Assembly (NCBI GenBank): GCA_945861535.1
Contig: CAMAUZ010000045.1
Coordinates: forward strand, 1 to 60,954
Length of the DNA stretch: 60,954 nucleotides
Direction: 5' to 3'
Origin: Akkermansia muciniphila
GTDB taxonomy: Bacteria; Verrucomicrobiota; Verrucomicrobiia; Limisphaerales; BJHT01
In this document: piece after piece, positions 52,822 through 60,954 of the stretch
Layout of the letters: each line of letters begins with the position of its first letter
Numbering within the stretch: the first letter of the stretch is position 1
Notes under the pieces: generated by a model
What the model was told of the DNA's origin: nothing
Database searches by the model: none
What the model saw: the letters and a program-made list of their open reading frames with translations, nothing else
Position numbers and translations under genes: made by a program

Positions 52822-53155
52822 TTGTTTCAGCGGTTTTTTCGGGCGTCGCGACCAGCCGCGAGTTCCCTCCGGGAATCAGGGCGGGGGTGCATCAAAATCA
52901 GCAAGGCGATTCGCGGACCCGCATCCCGTTGGCCTTATTCAATGGGCGGGACGGTCGGGTTCGCGCGGCGTGCGGGGCCGATTTGAAAACCCCAATTGCG
53001 GCGTGAATCCGTAGGTTGGTTGCATTCTGCGTGAGCAATAAACGCTCACGATATGCCTCATAAACCGGTAAATCGGTGAGGCATAAAGCAACCGTCTATT
53101 GCGGTGGAAGTCGCAGTTCCTCGTGGCTGAAGCCCGCCGCCGTGCATTGGTAAAT
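52822..53155. other. intergenic gap with two hairpins
   Basis: GTGAGCAATAAACGCTCAC at 53031-53049 and TGCCTCA-(16)-TGAGGCA at 53054-53083 can each form a stem-loop downstream of the Fic gene (minus strand). Neither has a U tract, so terminator function is uncertain. The rest has no gene; the sulfatase promoter should be here. Confidence 0.4.
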
Positions 53156-54265
53156 TCAGTCACCGATCGGTCCCAGTTCGTAACTGGTACTGCGGCCTCC
53201 GGCGTCGCTCTGCCTTAAAATCCCGCGTTCCAGCAGCACCTGGATGTCGCGCAGCGCCGTGTCCGGCGAGCACTTCGCGAGCTTCGCGTACTTGGAGGAC
53301 GTGAGCTTTCCGACGAAGCCGTCCAGCAGCCGGTTGAGCACTTTTTGCTGCCGCTCGTTGACGGGCTGATGGTTCACCTTCTCCCAGAGCCGCGCCTTGA
53401 GCAGCGTTTGGGCGAGCGCGGTCTCGGCGCCGGACATGGCGCGGCCGAGACAGCCGAGGAACCATTCCAGCCAGGGAGTGATGTCCATCGTGCCGCGCTG
53501 ATTGCGTTCCAACATGCGATAGTAGGCTTGGCGTTCCGCCTCGATTTGAGTTGAAAGACTGTAAAAGCGCTCGGTCGTGCCATCGGCGCGAGCCAGCAAC
53601 ATGTCCGCTATGGCCCGCCCGATACGCCCGTTGCCGTCTTCAAACGGATGGATCGTCTCGAACCAGAAATGCGCGACGCCGGCCTTCAATACCGGATCAC
53701 CGTCCGCAGAGCCGTCCATCCACTTCAGAAAAGTCGTCATCTCGGCGTCCAACCGTGACGCCTCGGGTGCTTCGAAATGCACCTGCTCGCGCCCGATTGG
53801 GCCGGACACCACCTGCATTGGTCCGGCCGAAACCGGCCGCCATCGGCCGACCGCGATGCGGGTCGTTCCGCTGCGGCCGGTCGGGAAAAGCGCGCAATGC
53901 CAGCCGAACAGGCGCTCGGCCGTCAGCCTCTGGTCATAATGCTGGGTGGCATCCAGCATCATCTCCACCACGCCGTCCACGTCGCGACTCGAGGGCTTCA
54001 ATCCGGCGACGTTTAGTCCGAGACGTCGGGCAATGGATGAGCGCACCTGTTCGGCGTCCAGGTGTTCGCCTTCGATGGCGCTGGATTTGAGAACGTCGGC
54101 CGTCAGCGTCGTCAGGCTCGCCTCCGAACGCAGCCGGAAACCCAGCCCCTCCATGCGCCCGAGCAAACGCCCCTGCCGATGCCGCACCTCCGCCAGTAAA
54201 GACGAGAGCCGCGCGGCATCCCAAGTCAACCGGGGCCAGTCGGGCAGTGCATGAATGTATCCCAT
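53156..54265 (-). CDS. Fic-domain AMP-transferase with DUF4172 N-terminus
   Basis: 369 residues from the ATG at 54265. The N-terminal segment (ALPDWPRLTWDAARLSSLLA then GRLLGRMEGLGF) fits DUF4172. The inhibitory motif SSAIEGE (61-67, [S/T]xxxEG type) precedes a complete Fic motif HPFEDGNGRIGR (206-217), so the enzyme is class II and auto-inhibited. The C-terminal winged helix (SSKYAKLAKCSPDTALRDI) probably binds DNA or protein. Predicted to AMPylate a target protein. It stands alone and diverges from lepA. Confidence 0.92.
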   Translation of the reverse strand: MGYIHALPDWPRLTWDAARLSSLLAEVRHRQGRLLGRMEGLGFRLRSEASLTTLTADVLKSSAIEGEHLDAEQVRSSIARRLGLNVAGLKPSSRDVDGVVEMMLDATQHYDQRLTAERLFGWHCALFPTGRSGTTRIAVGRWRPVSAGPMQVVSGPIGREQVHFEAPEASRLDAEMTTFLKWMDGSADGDPVLKAGVAHFWFETIHPFEDGNGRIGRAIADMLLARADGTTERFYSLSTQIEAERQAYYRMLERNQRGTMDITPWLEWFLGCLGRAMSGAETALAQTLLKARLWEKVNHQPVNERQQKVLNRLLDGFVGKLTSSKYAKLAKCSPDTALRDIQVLLERGILRQSDAGGRSTSYELGPIGD

Positions 54266-54593
54266 AATCTCCGCAAAATGTGCGGAGAATCTGCCGGGCA
54301 TTCGCCGCACGGGCAAGAATCATCCGCGGCGTCAGGCCCGGTTTCGGCCGGGTTTGCGCTGCCTGGCTGTCCGCGTGGCTCGGCGCGTTCGGACCCGTTT
54401 GCAGCGTTCCCGGTCGAAGCAGCATGGCGGCCGTGCTCCCCGCGACCCCGCGCCGTTTTCGCCCCGCCAAAATTGCCCTTTCCTTAAAGGGGAACGCCCG
54501 TATCTTGCGCCCCGGTTTAGTTTGCGGAAGAGTCGAAACGCCGCGGGGGCCATCTGGCTGTCGCGGTTTGTTCGTTTATCCGCCTCAAGTTCA
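54266..54593. other. divergent promoter region, fic and lepA
   Basis: 328 nt between divergent starts. A CCCTTTCCTTAAAGGGG palindrome at 54477-54493 may be an operator for lepA. No gene and no clear promoter pair recognised. Confidence 0.4.
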
Positions 54594-56384
54594 ATGGACG
54601 CCGCGCACATTCGTAATTTCAGCATCATCGCCCACATCGACCACGGGAAGACCACGCTCTCCGACCGGTTGCTGCATCGCACCGGCACCATCGCCACGCG
54701 CGACATGAAGGAGCAGTTGCTCGATGCGATGGATTTGGAAAAGGAACGGGGCATCACGATCAAGGCGCATCCGGTCACGATGCTCTATACCGCCAGGGAC
54801 GGCGAGGTGTACGAACTGAACCTCATCGACACGCCCGGACACGTCGATTTCGCGTACGAGGTCTCACGCAGCCTCACCGCCTGCGAGGGCGCGTTGCTCA
54901 TCATTGACGCCGCGCAAGGCGTCGAGGCGCAGACCGTCGCCAACGTGCATCTGGCGATGAAGCTGAGCCTCGAGGTCATCCCGGTGATCAACAAGATCGA
55001 CCTCCCGCACGCGGACATTCCGCAGACCTTGCAGCAGCTCGAGGACATTATCGCCATCCCGAAGGAGCTGGCCGTGCTCGCCAGCGCCAAGGAAGGCATC
55101 GGCATCGAGGACATTCTCGAGGCGGTCGTGAAACGCATCCCGGCACCGAAGGGGACTGGCGCGCCGAGTTTGCAGGCGCTGGTGTTTGACTCTTACTTCG
55201 ACACCTACAAGGGCGTGGTGTCGCATGTGCGCGTCTTCAACGGCGAACTGCGCGCGGGCATGTTGGTGAAGCTCCTGCACTCGGGAAAAACGGTCGAGAT
55301 CAAGGAGGTCGGCAGCTTCAATCCCAAGCCGTACGTCCGCGAGAAACTTCAGTTGGGCGAGACTGGCTACATCACGGCGAACATCAAGAGCCCGGCCGAA
55401 GTGAAGATGGGCGACACCATCACCGACGCGCGGCATCCCTCGCCGGAACTGCCCGGCTTCAAGGAGATTCACCCGATGGTGTTCAGCGGGATTTATCCGA
55501 TCAACACCTCGGACTACGAGCATCTGAAGGTGAACCTGGCGAAGCTGCAGTTGAACGATTCGGCCTTCGTGTTTCAGAGCGAGAGTTCGGTGGCGCTGGG
55601 CTTTGGTTTTCGCTGCGGCTTCCTCGGGCTGCTGCATCTGGAGATCGTGCAGGAACGGCTGCGGCGCGAGTATGGGATGGACATCATCACCACCTATCCG
55701 AGCGTGGTGTACAAGGTGACCCTGACCGACGGCACGACCAAGGAGATCGACAATCCGGCGTTCATGCCGGCCGTGAATTACATCCTCAAAATCGAAGAGC
55801 CGATGGTCGAGGCGTTCGTGATTTGTCCCAACGAAAACATCGGGGACATGATGGCGCTGCTCTCCGAGAAACGCGGCGGCGCCGAGCACACCGAGACGCT
55901 GGACGCGCGCCGCGTGATGATTACGAGCAAGCTGCCATTGAACGAAATCCTCATCGACTTCCATGACCGCATCAAAAGCATGACGCGCGGCTACGGCTCG
56001 ATGGACTACGAGGAGATCGGCTATCAGGAGGCGGACATGGTGAAGCTGGACATGCTGGTGAACCTGGAGCCGGTGGACGCCTTCTCGTGCCTGGTGCATC
56101 GCTCCAAGGCCGAGAGCCGCGGGCGCGCGCTGGCGGCCAAGCTCAAGGAGGTCATCCCCTCGCAGCAGTTTTCCGTGGCGATTCAGGCGGCCATCGGCGG
56201 CAAAATCATCGCGCGCGAGACGGTCAGCGCGATGCGCAAGGACGTGACGGCCAAGTGCTACGGCGGCGACATTTCTCGGAAACGCAAACTGTTGGAGAAG
56301 CAGAAGGAAGGTAAGAAGAAGATGAAAATGTTCGGCTCGGTCAACATCCCGCAGGAGGCCTTCATCGAAGTGCTCAAGGCCTGA
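54594..56384 (+). CDS. lepA: elongation factor 4 (LepA)
   Basis: 596 residues, normal length. G domain: AHIDHGKTTL, RGITIKA, DTPGHVDF, NKIDLP. Then the LepA-specific C-terminal region (GFRCGFLGLLHLEIVQERL, GGKIIARETVSAMRKDVTAK, then CYGGDISRKRKLLEKQKEGK). Ribosome-bound GTPase that back-translocates or remodels stalled ribosomes. lepB follows after 13 nt, the common lepA-lepB arrangement. Confidence 0.98.
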   Translation: MDAAHIRNFSIIAHIDHGKTTLSDRLLHRTGTIATRDMKEQLLDAMDLEKERGITIKAHPVTMLYTARDGEVYELNLIDTPGHVDFAYEVSRSLTACEGALLIIDAAQGVEAQTVANVHLAMKLSLEVIPVINKIDLPHADIPQTLQQLEDIIAIPKELAVLASAKEGIGIEDILEAVVKRIPAPKGTGAPSLQALVFDSYFDTYKGVVSHVRVFNGELRAGMLVKLLHSGKTVEIKEVGSFNPKPYVREKLQLGETGYITANIKSPAEVKMGDTITDARHPSPELPGFKEIHPMVFSGIYPINTSDYEHLKVNLAKLQLNDSAFVFQSESSVALGFGFRCGFLGLLHLEIVQERLRREYGMDIITTYPSVVYKVTLTDGTTKEIDNPAFMPAVNYILKIEEPMVEAFVICPNENIGDMMALLSEKRGGAEHTETLDARRVMITSKLPLNEILIDFHDRIKSMTRGYGSMDYEEIGYQEADMVKLDMLVNLEPVDAFSCLVHRSKAESRGRALAAKLKEVIPSQQFSVAIQAAIGGKIIARETVSAMRKDVTAKCYGGDISRKRKLLEKQKEGKKKMKMFGSVNIPQEAFIEVLKA

Positions 56385-56397
56385 GCTGTCACGGCGT

Positions 56398-57558
56398 ATG
56401 CTTTTCTACTGGCTCCGTTCCCGCACCGCCCGGCACGCGACCGAGATGCGCAAGCACGCGCTCAAGCTGCTCAATTCCCAGCGCGACATCCTCTCCCCGC
56501 CCGCCATCACCGCGATGGAGGAGGCGATGGCCGAACTCGATTCCGCCGTGAAAGCGCAGGCCGACAAACCGGCGCTGCTGGCCAGGATGGAGAACCTCGA
56601 GCTCGTCGCCGCCAAGTGGCTCAAGCCCTATCCCCACGCCTCGATCCGCGAAAACGTCGAGGTCATCCTCGTCGCCATCGCCGTGGCCATGGCCATCCGC
56701 ACGTTCTTCCTGCAGCCCTTCAAAATCCCCACCGGCTCGATGCAGCCGACGCTCTACGGCATCACGCACGAAGACCTGCGCGGCAAACCCGGGGTGGAGA
56801 TTCCCGGCGTCGTCACGCGGTTTGTGGATTCGTGGTTTCGGGGGATTTCCTATTATCAGCTCGTGGCCGAGGAGGATGGGGAACTGTTGAACGTAGAGGA
56901 GGCGGTGCTGCTGCTGCCCTTTGTCAAAAAGCAAAAGCTCCTCGTCGGCAGCCGCTGGTACACCGTCTGGTTTCCGCCGGACAACTTGCGGGGGCGCGCC
57001 GGCTTTCATCCGGGGCAATCCTTCAAACGCGGCGAGGACATCATCAAGCTGCGCGTCACCAGCGGCGACCATCTGTTCGTGGACCGGATGTCCTATAATT
57101 TCCGCAAGCCCACGCGCGGCGACATCATCGTGTTCGAGACCAAGGGCATTCTGCATCCGAACATGCCGCAGGATCAGTTTTACATTAAGCGCCTGGTCGG
57201 CCTCGGGGATGAAAAGCTGCGCATCGGCGACGACAACCATCTGGTCGTCAACGGCGTCCGCCTCGACGCCGCCACGCCGCATTTCGAGCGCCTGTACCGC
57301 TTCGACCGCGGCGAGCCGAAGCCGAACCACTACTTCGGCCATGTGAACAACGCGACTGCGCCCGGCCTCGCGCCGATATTCCCCACCGGAACTTCCGAAG
57401 TGACCCTCGGTCACAACCGCTACATGGCGATGGGCGACAACACGCTGAACAGCTTCGACTCCCGCGGCTGGGGCGACCTCCCGCGCGAGAATGTCATCGG
57501 GAAATCGTTCTTTGTTTACTGGCCGTTCAGTGTGCGGTGGTCGTTTGGGGCGAGGTAG
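56398..57558 (+). CDS. lepB: signal peptidase I
   Basis: 386 residues, long for the family. About 85 extra residues precede the membrane segment (VILVAIAVAMAIRTFFLQPF). Catalytic Ser114 in KIPTGSMQPTL and Lys264 in FYIKRLVGLGDE, box E GDNTLNSFDSR. A 120-residue insertion between the Ser and Lys boxes is typical of Verrucomicrobia. Inner-membrane protease that removes signal peptides; many exported proteins in this window would be its substrates. Confidence 0.95.
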   Translation: MLFYWLRSRTARHATEMRKHALKLLNSQRDILSPPAITAMEEAMAELDSAVKAQADKPALLARMENLELVAAKWLKPYPHASIRENVEVILVAIAVAMAIRTFFLQPFKIPTGSMQPTLYGITHEDLRGKPGVEIPGVVTRFVDSWFRGISYYQLVAEEDGELLNVEEAVLLLPFVKKQKLLVGSRWYTVWFPPDNLRGRAGFHPGQSFKRGEDIIKLRVTSGDHLFVDRMSYNFRKPTRGDIIVFETKGILHPNMPQDQFYIKRLVGLGDEKLRIGDDNHLVVNGVRLDAATPHFERLYRFDRGEPKPNHYFGHVNNATAPGLAPIFPTGTSEVTLGHNRYMAMGDNTLNSFDSRGWGDLPRENVIGKSFFVYWPFSVRWSFGAR

Positions 57559-57605
57559 GAGCAACTTCGGCGCAGAATCAGCCCTTTTTGAGACGCAGTT
57601 GTTCT

Positions 57606-57806
57606 CATATTGAGATTTGCGGCGATGGCTTCAAGACCGTCCGTATTCCGCTGCTGCCCGAGGGTCAGAAGCGCGTGCTGACGTATTATACGCGGCCCGG
57701 CGATGTGTTCGGCTGGGCGTGCGTGGAGCTGGCGGCGTTGCGGGTGGTCCGGCTCGCGTGGCGTGGTTGGCGCGAGCGAAAGCGCACGACGGCTGGTTCC
57801 AGTTGA
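57606..57806 (+). pseudogene. possible cNMP-binding-like remnant
   Basis: The frame reads HIEICGDGFKTVRIPLLPEG, then QKRVLTYYTRPGDVFGWACV, which is reminiscent of the Crp/Fnr cyclic-nucleotide domain (x-L-x-x-Y-x-PGDVFG). There is no proper start, and the reading after it is arginine-rich. It may be a decayed fragment or chance. Confidence 0.25.
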
Positions 57807-57903
57807 AGCACGCGTCGAACTCGCACAGCGGAGAGAACGCTAGAACCGGTGCCCCAAGGCAACGACACCCCGTGAACTCACTGCCCGAACTTTGGTTCAG
57901 CAA

Positions 57904-58167
57904 TCAGCCACGCCTGCCCTTCAAAACAGGAGTATTGGCAGGGGGAAATTCCGGCGCTAGCAATTCGTGGACGCCGATTCCGAAGGCATGTGCAATCTTC
58001 TCAAGGGTTTTCAGGCCGGGGTTGTCCTTGATCCCAAGCTCGTAAAATTGGAAGAGCTTTTGGCCGATTCCACAAGCTTCCGCCGCTTGTTCCTGTGTCC
58101 AGCCAAGGCGTTTCCGCAGCGCACGAAGGCGCTTCCGAAAGACGATTGCGGCGGGAGAATCTGGCAC
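57904..58167 (-). CDS. XRE-family HTH regulator
   Basis: 87 residues from a GTG at 58167 (an upstream stop in frame limits extension). Helix-turn-helix LRKRLGWTQEQAAEACGIGQ, then KLFQFYELGIKDNPGLKTLE, then KIAHAFGIGVHELL. A transcription factor, likely autoregulatory, divergent from the small gene at 58257. The gap 58168-58256 is AT-rich and has CCTTAAAC and TAAAGG half-sites that could be its operator. Confidence 0.85.
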   Translation of the reverse strand: MPDSPAAIVFRKRLRALRKRLGWTQEQAAEACGIGQKLFQFYELGIKDNPGLKTLEKIAHAFGIGVHELLAPEFPPANTPVLKGRRG

Positions 58168-58256
58168 TGATGCACCATGATTTTTTCACCTTGCCTTAAA
58201 CACTTCCTAAAGGTACCCTTCGCTATCAAATTCAGAGCAACCAGTTAAACGCCAAA

Positions 58257-58499
58257 ATGCCTGATTCCATGAACAAATACGAGGGCTACTATGTAACTGT
58301 GGCGGGTGGCGAAGACCCCGGTGGGGCGAAAAATCTGTGCGAGGCCGCAGAAGAGGAGTTTTCGGGCCTAAATGCCGACATTTCCGACAGTCCGCACGAC
58401 CCGGCAGGCATTATTCTTAGTGGTCCCGAGGGGGCAAATCCCGAAATCTGCGCAGAAATTAGGCGTTGGTGTGAAGCGAAGCGGGAGAAATATTGCTAA
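58257..58499 (+). CDS. small acidic hypothetical protein
   Basis: 80 residues, no family recognised. Acidic, with EDPGGAKNLCEAAEEEFSGL and three further cysteines near the C-terminus (ICAEIRRWCEAKREKYC). Composition is less GC-rich than the core genes. It lies between the HTH gene (divergent) and a membrane protein 59 nt downstream on the same strand. Confidence 0.6.
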   Translation: MPDSMNKYEGYYVTVAGGEDPGGAKNLCEAAEEEFSGLNADISDSPHDPAGIILSGPEGANPEICAEIRRWCEAKREKYC

Positions 58500-58558
58500 A
58501 GCGGGAATAGACTGAAATTGGCGGTGAACCGGGCGGACTACCTGACCAAAAGAAGTGT

Positions 58559-59842
58559 ATGGGAAAATCGTATCTTCTTAGTATCGACGGTAGGAACGCT
58601 GGTCCGTTCACAAAACAGGAACTCACTGGCAAGTTCTTGCGCGGAGAAATCGAGGAAACAACGCAACTCTGCGCTGTCGGCGGGAGTTCTTGGGAATCGC
58701 TGTCCGACTGGCAGCGAAAGGTTACGGCGCGAAAAAAGCTCGTACCGTTGATTTTCGGGATCTCGTTCTGTTTGGTCGCAGCGGTTTGCGGATTCAAGTT
58801 CCTTGAACTTGACGTAAAAAGCCTTCAAAAGCAGGTGGATGAATACGAGCAATCTTTACCGGAGAAAATCGCCAAGATTGAAAATCTGGTAAGTGACAAG
58901 AAAGTAGAGGCGGCGATACGAGAGCGCGGCTATAATTTGTTTTTGAAATTTGATAGAATCCCAGAACTCTTCGAGCTGGACCGACAACGAGTTAAGCGCG
59001 ACGCGTATGTGCAGAACGAACTCAGTAAACTAAAGAGCCTTGGTGAACAGGATAAGGCCGGGTTGATTCAACAACGCGACGTGATAAGGGCGGGAATGGT
59101 TCGTATGCACCGCATGAGACTGGAGTATGGGGTTGGCGGTGGCTTGGCGCTTGCGTTTGGGGCATCTATGTTCCTCATCGCGGCTCGCATAAAAACAGTT
59201 GCGCGTCCGGGGCTTCCCGGCGTTCGGAGCGCGCCGCCCATGCGGGACAGCGCCCGCCGCAAAAGCTTCTCTGCCTACGCAATTGGCATAATCGTTTTGA
59301 TGTTCGCCTTTTGGCTGGGCTTGTCCTACCGCTTCGATGCGAATCGCCGCAGCTTCGCAATGCAAGTGGACTTGATAATCCTCCTGAAAAAGGAGGCGCA
59401 GGAGAACAAAGCACTAATGGATTTCATGGAGGCAAGATTTGGCAAGAAGATGAACAGCGAGGAAAAGGCTGAGAGTCAGCAAGCTGAAGCCAAAATTGCC
59501 AAACTGACGGCAGAAGTTGAAGACTTTGAGAGAAAGAAGTGGGCGAAGGGTGCCGGAGCGCTCTGTGCGCTAGGCATGGGCATCGGTTTCCTTGTCGGGG
59601 CAAGCAGGACAAAGCCGCCAGAGCGTCCGCCGCGCCCGCCCCCCCCTCAAGCTAACCAGCTTTCCAATCCTCCCGTCCCGCCGCCAGCACCAAAACCCGC
59701 AACGCCGAAGGAACCGAAAGCGCTCTGTCCGGCCTGTCAGCAGAAGGTTGCTTTCCCGAAGCAGATGGAAGGACACCAGATTGCCTGCCCAACTTGCGGC
59801 GCAATGATGACCTTGGACGATTGTTCCGAAACCCTCGCCTAG
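58559..59842 (+). CDS. GYF_2-domain membrane protein with coiled coil and zinc ribbon
   Basis: 427 residues. N-terminal GYF_2-type fold (YLLSIDGRNAGPFTKQELTG, then SWESLSDW). Hydrophobic segments at about 62-82, 190-208, 238-258 and 343-360. Coiled-coil stretches follow the first and third segments (KSLQKQVDEYEQSLPEKIAK and KAESQQAEAKIAKLTAEVED). A proline-rich linker leads to a C-terminal zinc ribbon (CPAC and CPTC). Probably an inner-membrane scaffold or sensor. Function unknown. Codon use is AT-richer than the surrounding genes. Confidence 0.75.
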   Translation: MGKSYLLSIDGRNAGPFTKQELTGKFLRGEIEETTQLCAVGGSSWESLSDWQRKVTARKKLVPLIFGISFCLVAAVCGFKFLELDVKSLQKQVDEYEQSLPEKIAKIENLVSDKKVEAAIRERGYNLFLKFDRIPELFELDRQRVKRDAYVQNELSKLKSLGEQDKAGLIQQRDVIRAGMVRMHRMRLEYGVGGGLALAFGASMFLIAARIKTVARPGLPGVRSAPPMRDSARRKSFSAYAIGIIVLMFAFWLGLSYRFDANRRSFAMQVDLIILLKKEAQENKALMDFMEARFGKKMNSEEKAESQQAEAKIAKLTAEVEDFERKKWAKGAGALCALGMGIGFLVGASRTKPPERPPRPPPPQANQLSNPPVPPPAPKPATPKEPKALCPACQQKVAFPKQMEGHQIACPTCGAMMTLDDCSETLA

Positions 59843-59854
59843 TCGAATTTGCCG

Positions 59855-60097
59855 TCAGCAAGCGAATTTAATTTCCCTAGCCGCTTGCGCGTTCTTTTGG
59901 CGAAGTGTCCGCTTGAGTCGGTCCGAAAAAGTTTCATCTAGCACACGGAGGTTTCCATATCGGTCAACCGCGTCTTTCGTGACGTAATCAATCCCGGTCT
60001 GACCAAGCTCCGCGCGAAACGGTTTAATCTTCCCCTGCCATTCTTCCTTCGTACTTCCGAACGCATCGCGCCACGGATTTGATTCTGTCCAGAGTTC
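59855..60097 (-). pseudogene. C-terminal gene remnant next to a MITE-like element
   Basis: An 80-residue frame without a start (it opens after a TGA at 60098-60100) reads WRDAFGSTKEEWQGKIKPFR, then AELGQTGIDYVTKDAVDRYG, then NLRVLDETFSDRLKRTLRQK, ending in EIKFAC. It looks like a genuine protein tail and not a shadow frame. The upstream part ends 15 nt from the 60112-60284 element, which may have displaced the rest of the gene. Confidence 0.55.
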
Positions 60098-60111
60098 TCA
60101 TGCCGATTTGC

Positions 60112-60284
60112 TATCTCATTAGCACCCGGCTTCAGCCGGGTGTTGAGGAAAGGGGAATCGAGCAGCCGTTTTAACGGCTTTGCCGGCCGCGCGATCCACG
60201 GCGGCAAATCGGAGAAACCGCTGAAACGGTTGGGCCGTCTCCCTTTCGCAGAACACCCGGCTGAAGCCGGGTGCTAATGAGATA
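60112..60284. mobile_element. 173-bp MITE-like element
   Basis: Perfect 33-bp terminal inverted repeats, left 60112-60144 (TATCTCATTAGCACCCGGCT onward) and right 60252-60284. Each contains a smaller palindrome (CACCCGGCTTCAGCCGGGTG). The ends carry TA, fitting a TA target duplication as used by IS630/Tc1 relatives. Inner hairpins GCCGTTTTAACGGC and GAAACGGTT are also seen. No ORF inside. Confidence 0.7.
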
Positions 60285-60394
60285 AAAAATCCGCTCGACG
60301 AAATGGGGATGCAGTCGGGCGAATGCCGCCAGCCTTGCGGAAATTTCCCCGGTCCGTTTAATGGCGCGCAATTCATCCGACCAACGCACCTATT

Positions 60395-60954
60395 ATGTTT
60401 TCTCGACTCCCCGCCTTCGTTCCCTCTCTCCGGTTCGCCGCCTTGCTTCTTGCGGCGGTCACCGTCGCTCCCCTCCGTGCCGCTGAACTGCCGCGGCCGG
60501 ATTTTCCGGCCGCGCTCACGGAAACGGTCGAGATGCTGCGCGGCTTCATCCGCGTGGACACGGTGAATCCGCCGGGCAACGAAACCCGCGGCGCGGTGTA
60601 TTTGAAGGCCATCCTCGACCGCGAGGGCATCCCGTCCGAAATCCTCGAACTCGAACCGGGCCGCGGCAACCTCATCGCCCGCCTCAAGGGCAATGGAAAA
60701 AAGCAACCACTCCTGCTCATGGGCCATCTTGATGTCGTCGGGGTCGAGCGCGCCAAGTGGACCGTGGACCCTTTCGGGGGCGTGGTGAAGGACGGCTACA
60801 TTTATGGTCGCGGCGCGCTCGACGACAAAGGCATGGCCAGCGCGTTCCTCCAGATTTTCCTCCAGTTGCACCGGCTCAAGGTGCCGCTGGACCGTGACGT
60901 GATTTTCTTGGCGGAAGCCGGCGAGGAAGGGACCACGCACGTCGGGATCGATTT
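60395..60954 (+). CDS. M20-family metallopeptidase, N-terminal part
   Basis: Open to the window end (at least 186 residues). Signal peptide (RFAALLLAAVTVAPLRAAEL), then the M20 metal sites: His and Asp in LLMGHLDVVG, Asp in YIYGRGALDDKGMA, Glu pair in FLAEAGEEGTTH. Co-catalytic zinc amino- or carboxypeptidase, probably periplasmic. The end is beyond the window. Confidence 0.92.
   Translation, partial: MFSRLPAFVPSLRFAALLLAAVTVAPLRAAELPRPDFPAALTETVEMLRGFIRVDTVNPPGNETRGAVYLKAILDREGIPSEILELEPGRGNLIARLKGNGKKQPLLLMGHLDVVGVERAKWTVDPFGGVVKDGYIYGRGALDDKGMASAFLQIFLQLHRLKVPLDRDVIFLAEAGEEGTTHVGID

Overview
The window is GC-rich DNA from a bacterium that looks like a member of the Verrucomicrobiota (Limisphaerales/Pedosphaera-like; inference). 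The evidence is a large PVC-type c-heme dehydrogenase, a DUF1501 protein with a DUF1549/DUF1553 c-heme partner, a secreted sulfatase next to a secreted esterase, a MoxR/DUF58/VWA operon followed by very large membrane proteins, and intergenic DNA packed with palindromic repeats. No rRNA, CRISPR array or prophage is seen.

Layout. 1-2.1 kb: a membrane-anchored lytic transglycosylase diverges from a Tat-exported sulfite-oxidase-like molybdoenzyme. 2.6-21.8 kb: a long minus-strand cluster. In transcription order it holds a secreted TIM-barrel-like protein, a secreted GATase-like protein, a MoxR ATPase, a DUF58 protein, a BatA-like VWA membrane protein, a second membrane protein with a GATase-like middle, a 1452-aa membrane protein and a secreted prenyltransferase-repeat-like protein. 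A UPF0175/PIN toxin-antitoxin pair sits on the opposite strand inside it. 22.5-25.5 kb: feoA-feoA-feoB ferrous iron uptake. 25.8-28.4 kb: two tandem exopolysaccharide glycosyl-phosphotransferase paralogues; one has a one-base frame break at a G9 tract and the other lacks its catalytic domain. 28.7-36 kb: a double alpha/beta-hydrolase, a DUF4380-like protein and a c-heme dehydrogenase. 36.1-37.8 kb: an IS1380-like insertion sequence. 37.9-40.2 kb: an ExbB/ExbD operon with a proline-rich protein and a zinc-ribbon protein. 40.5 kb: tRNA-Asp(GTC). 41-43.2 kb: a hybrid histidine kinase and a response regulator. 43.7-45.2 kb: gatB. 45.5-52.8 kb: DUF1501, PSD1-type cytochrome, esterase and sulfatase. 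53.2-57.6 kb: Fic protein, lepA and lepB. 57.6-60.3 kb: an AT-richer patch with an HTH regulator, a small acidic protein, a GYF-domain membrane protein, a gene remnant and a MITE-like element. The window ends inside an M20 peptidase.

Most of the unusual signal is between the genes. There are several families of inverted repeats: a 147-bp composite palindrome present three times at identical length, a 173-bp MITE-like element bounded by TA, a CGACGTGAGGAGG family, and heptamer-periodic 'word' repeats. The heptamer words often begin within about 30 nt of a stop codon and are usually paired as inverted arms with a different word at different loci. The strongest candidates for something undescribed are these heptamer elements, the 147-bp element, and the probable homopolymer switch in the polysaccharide glycosyltransferase.
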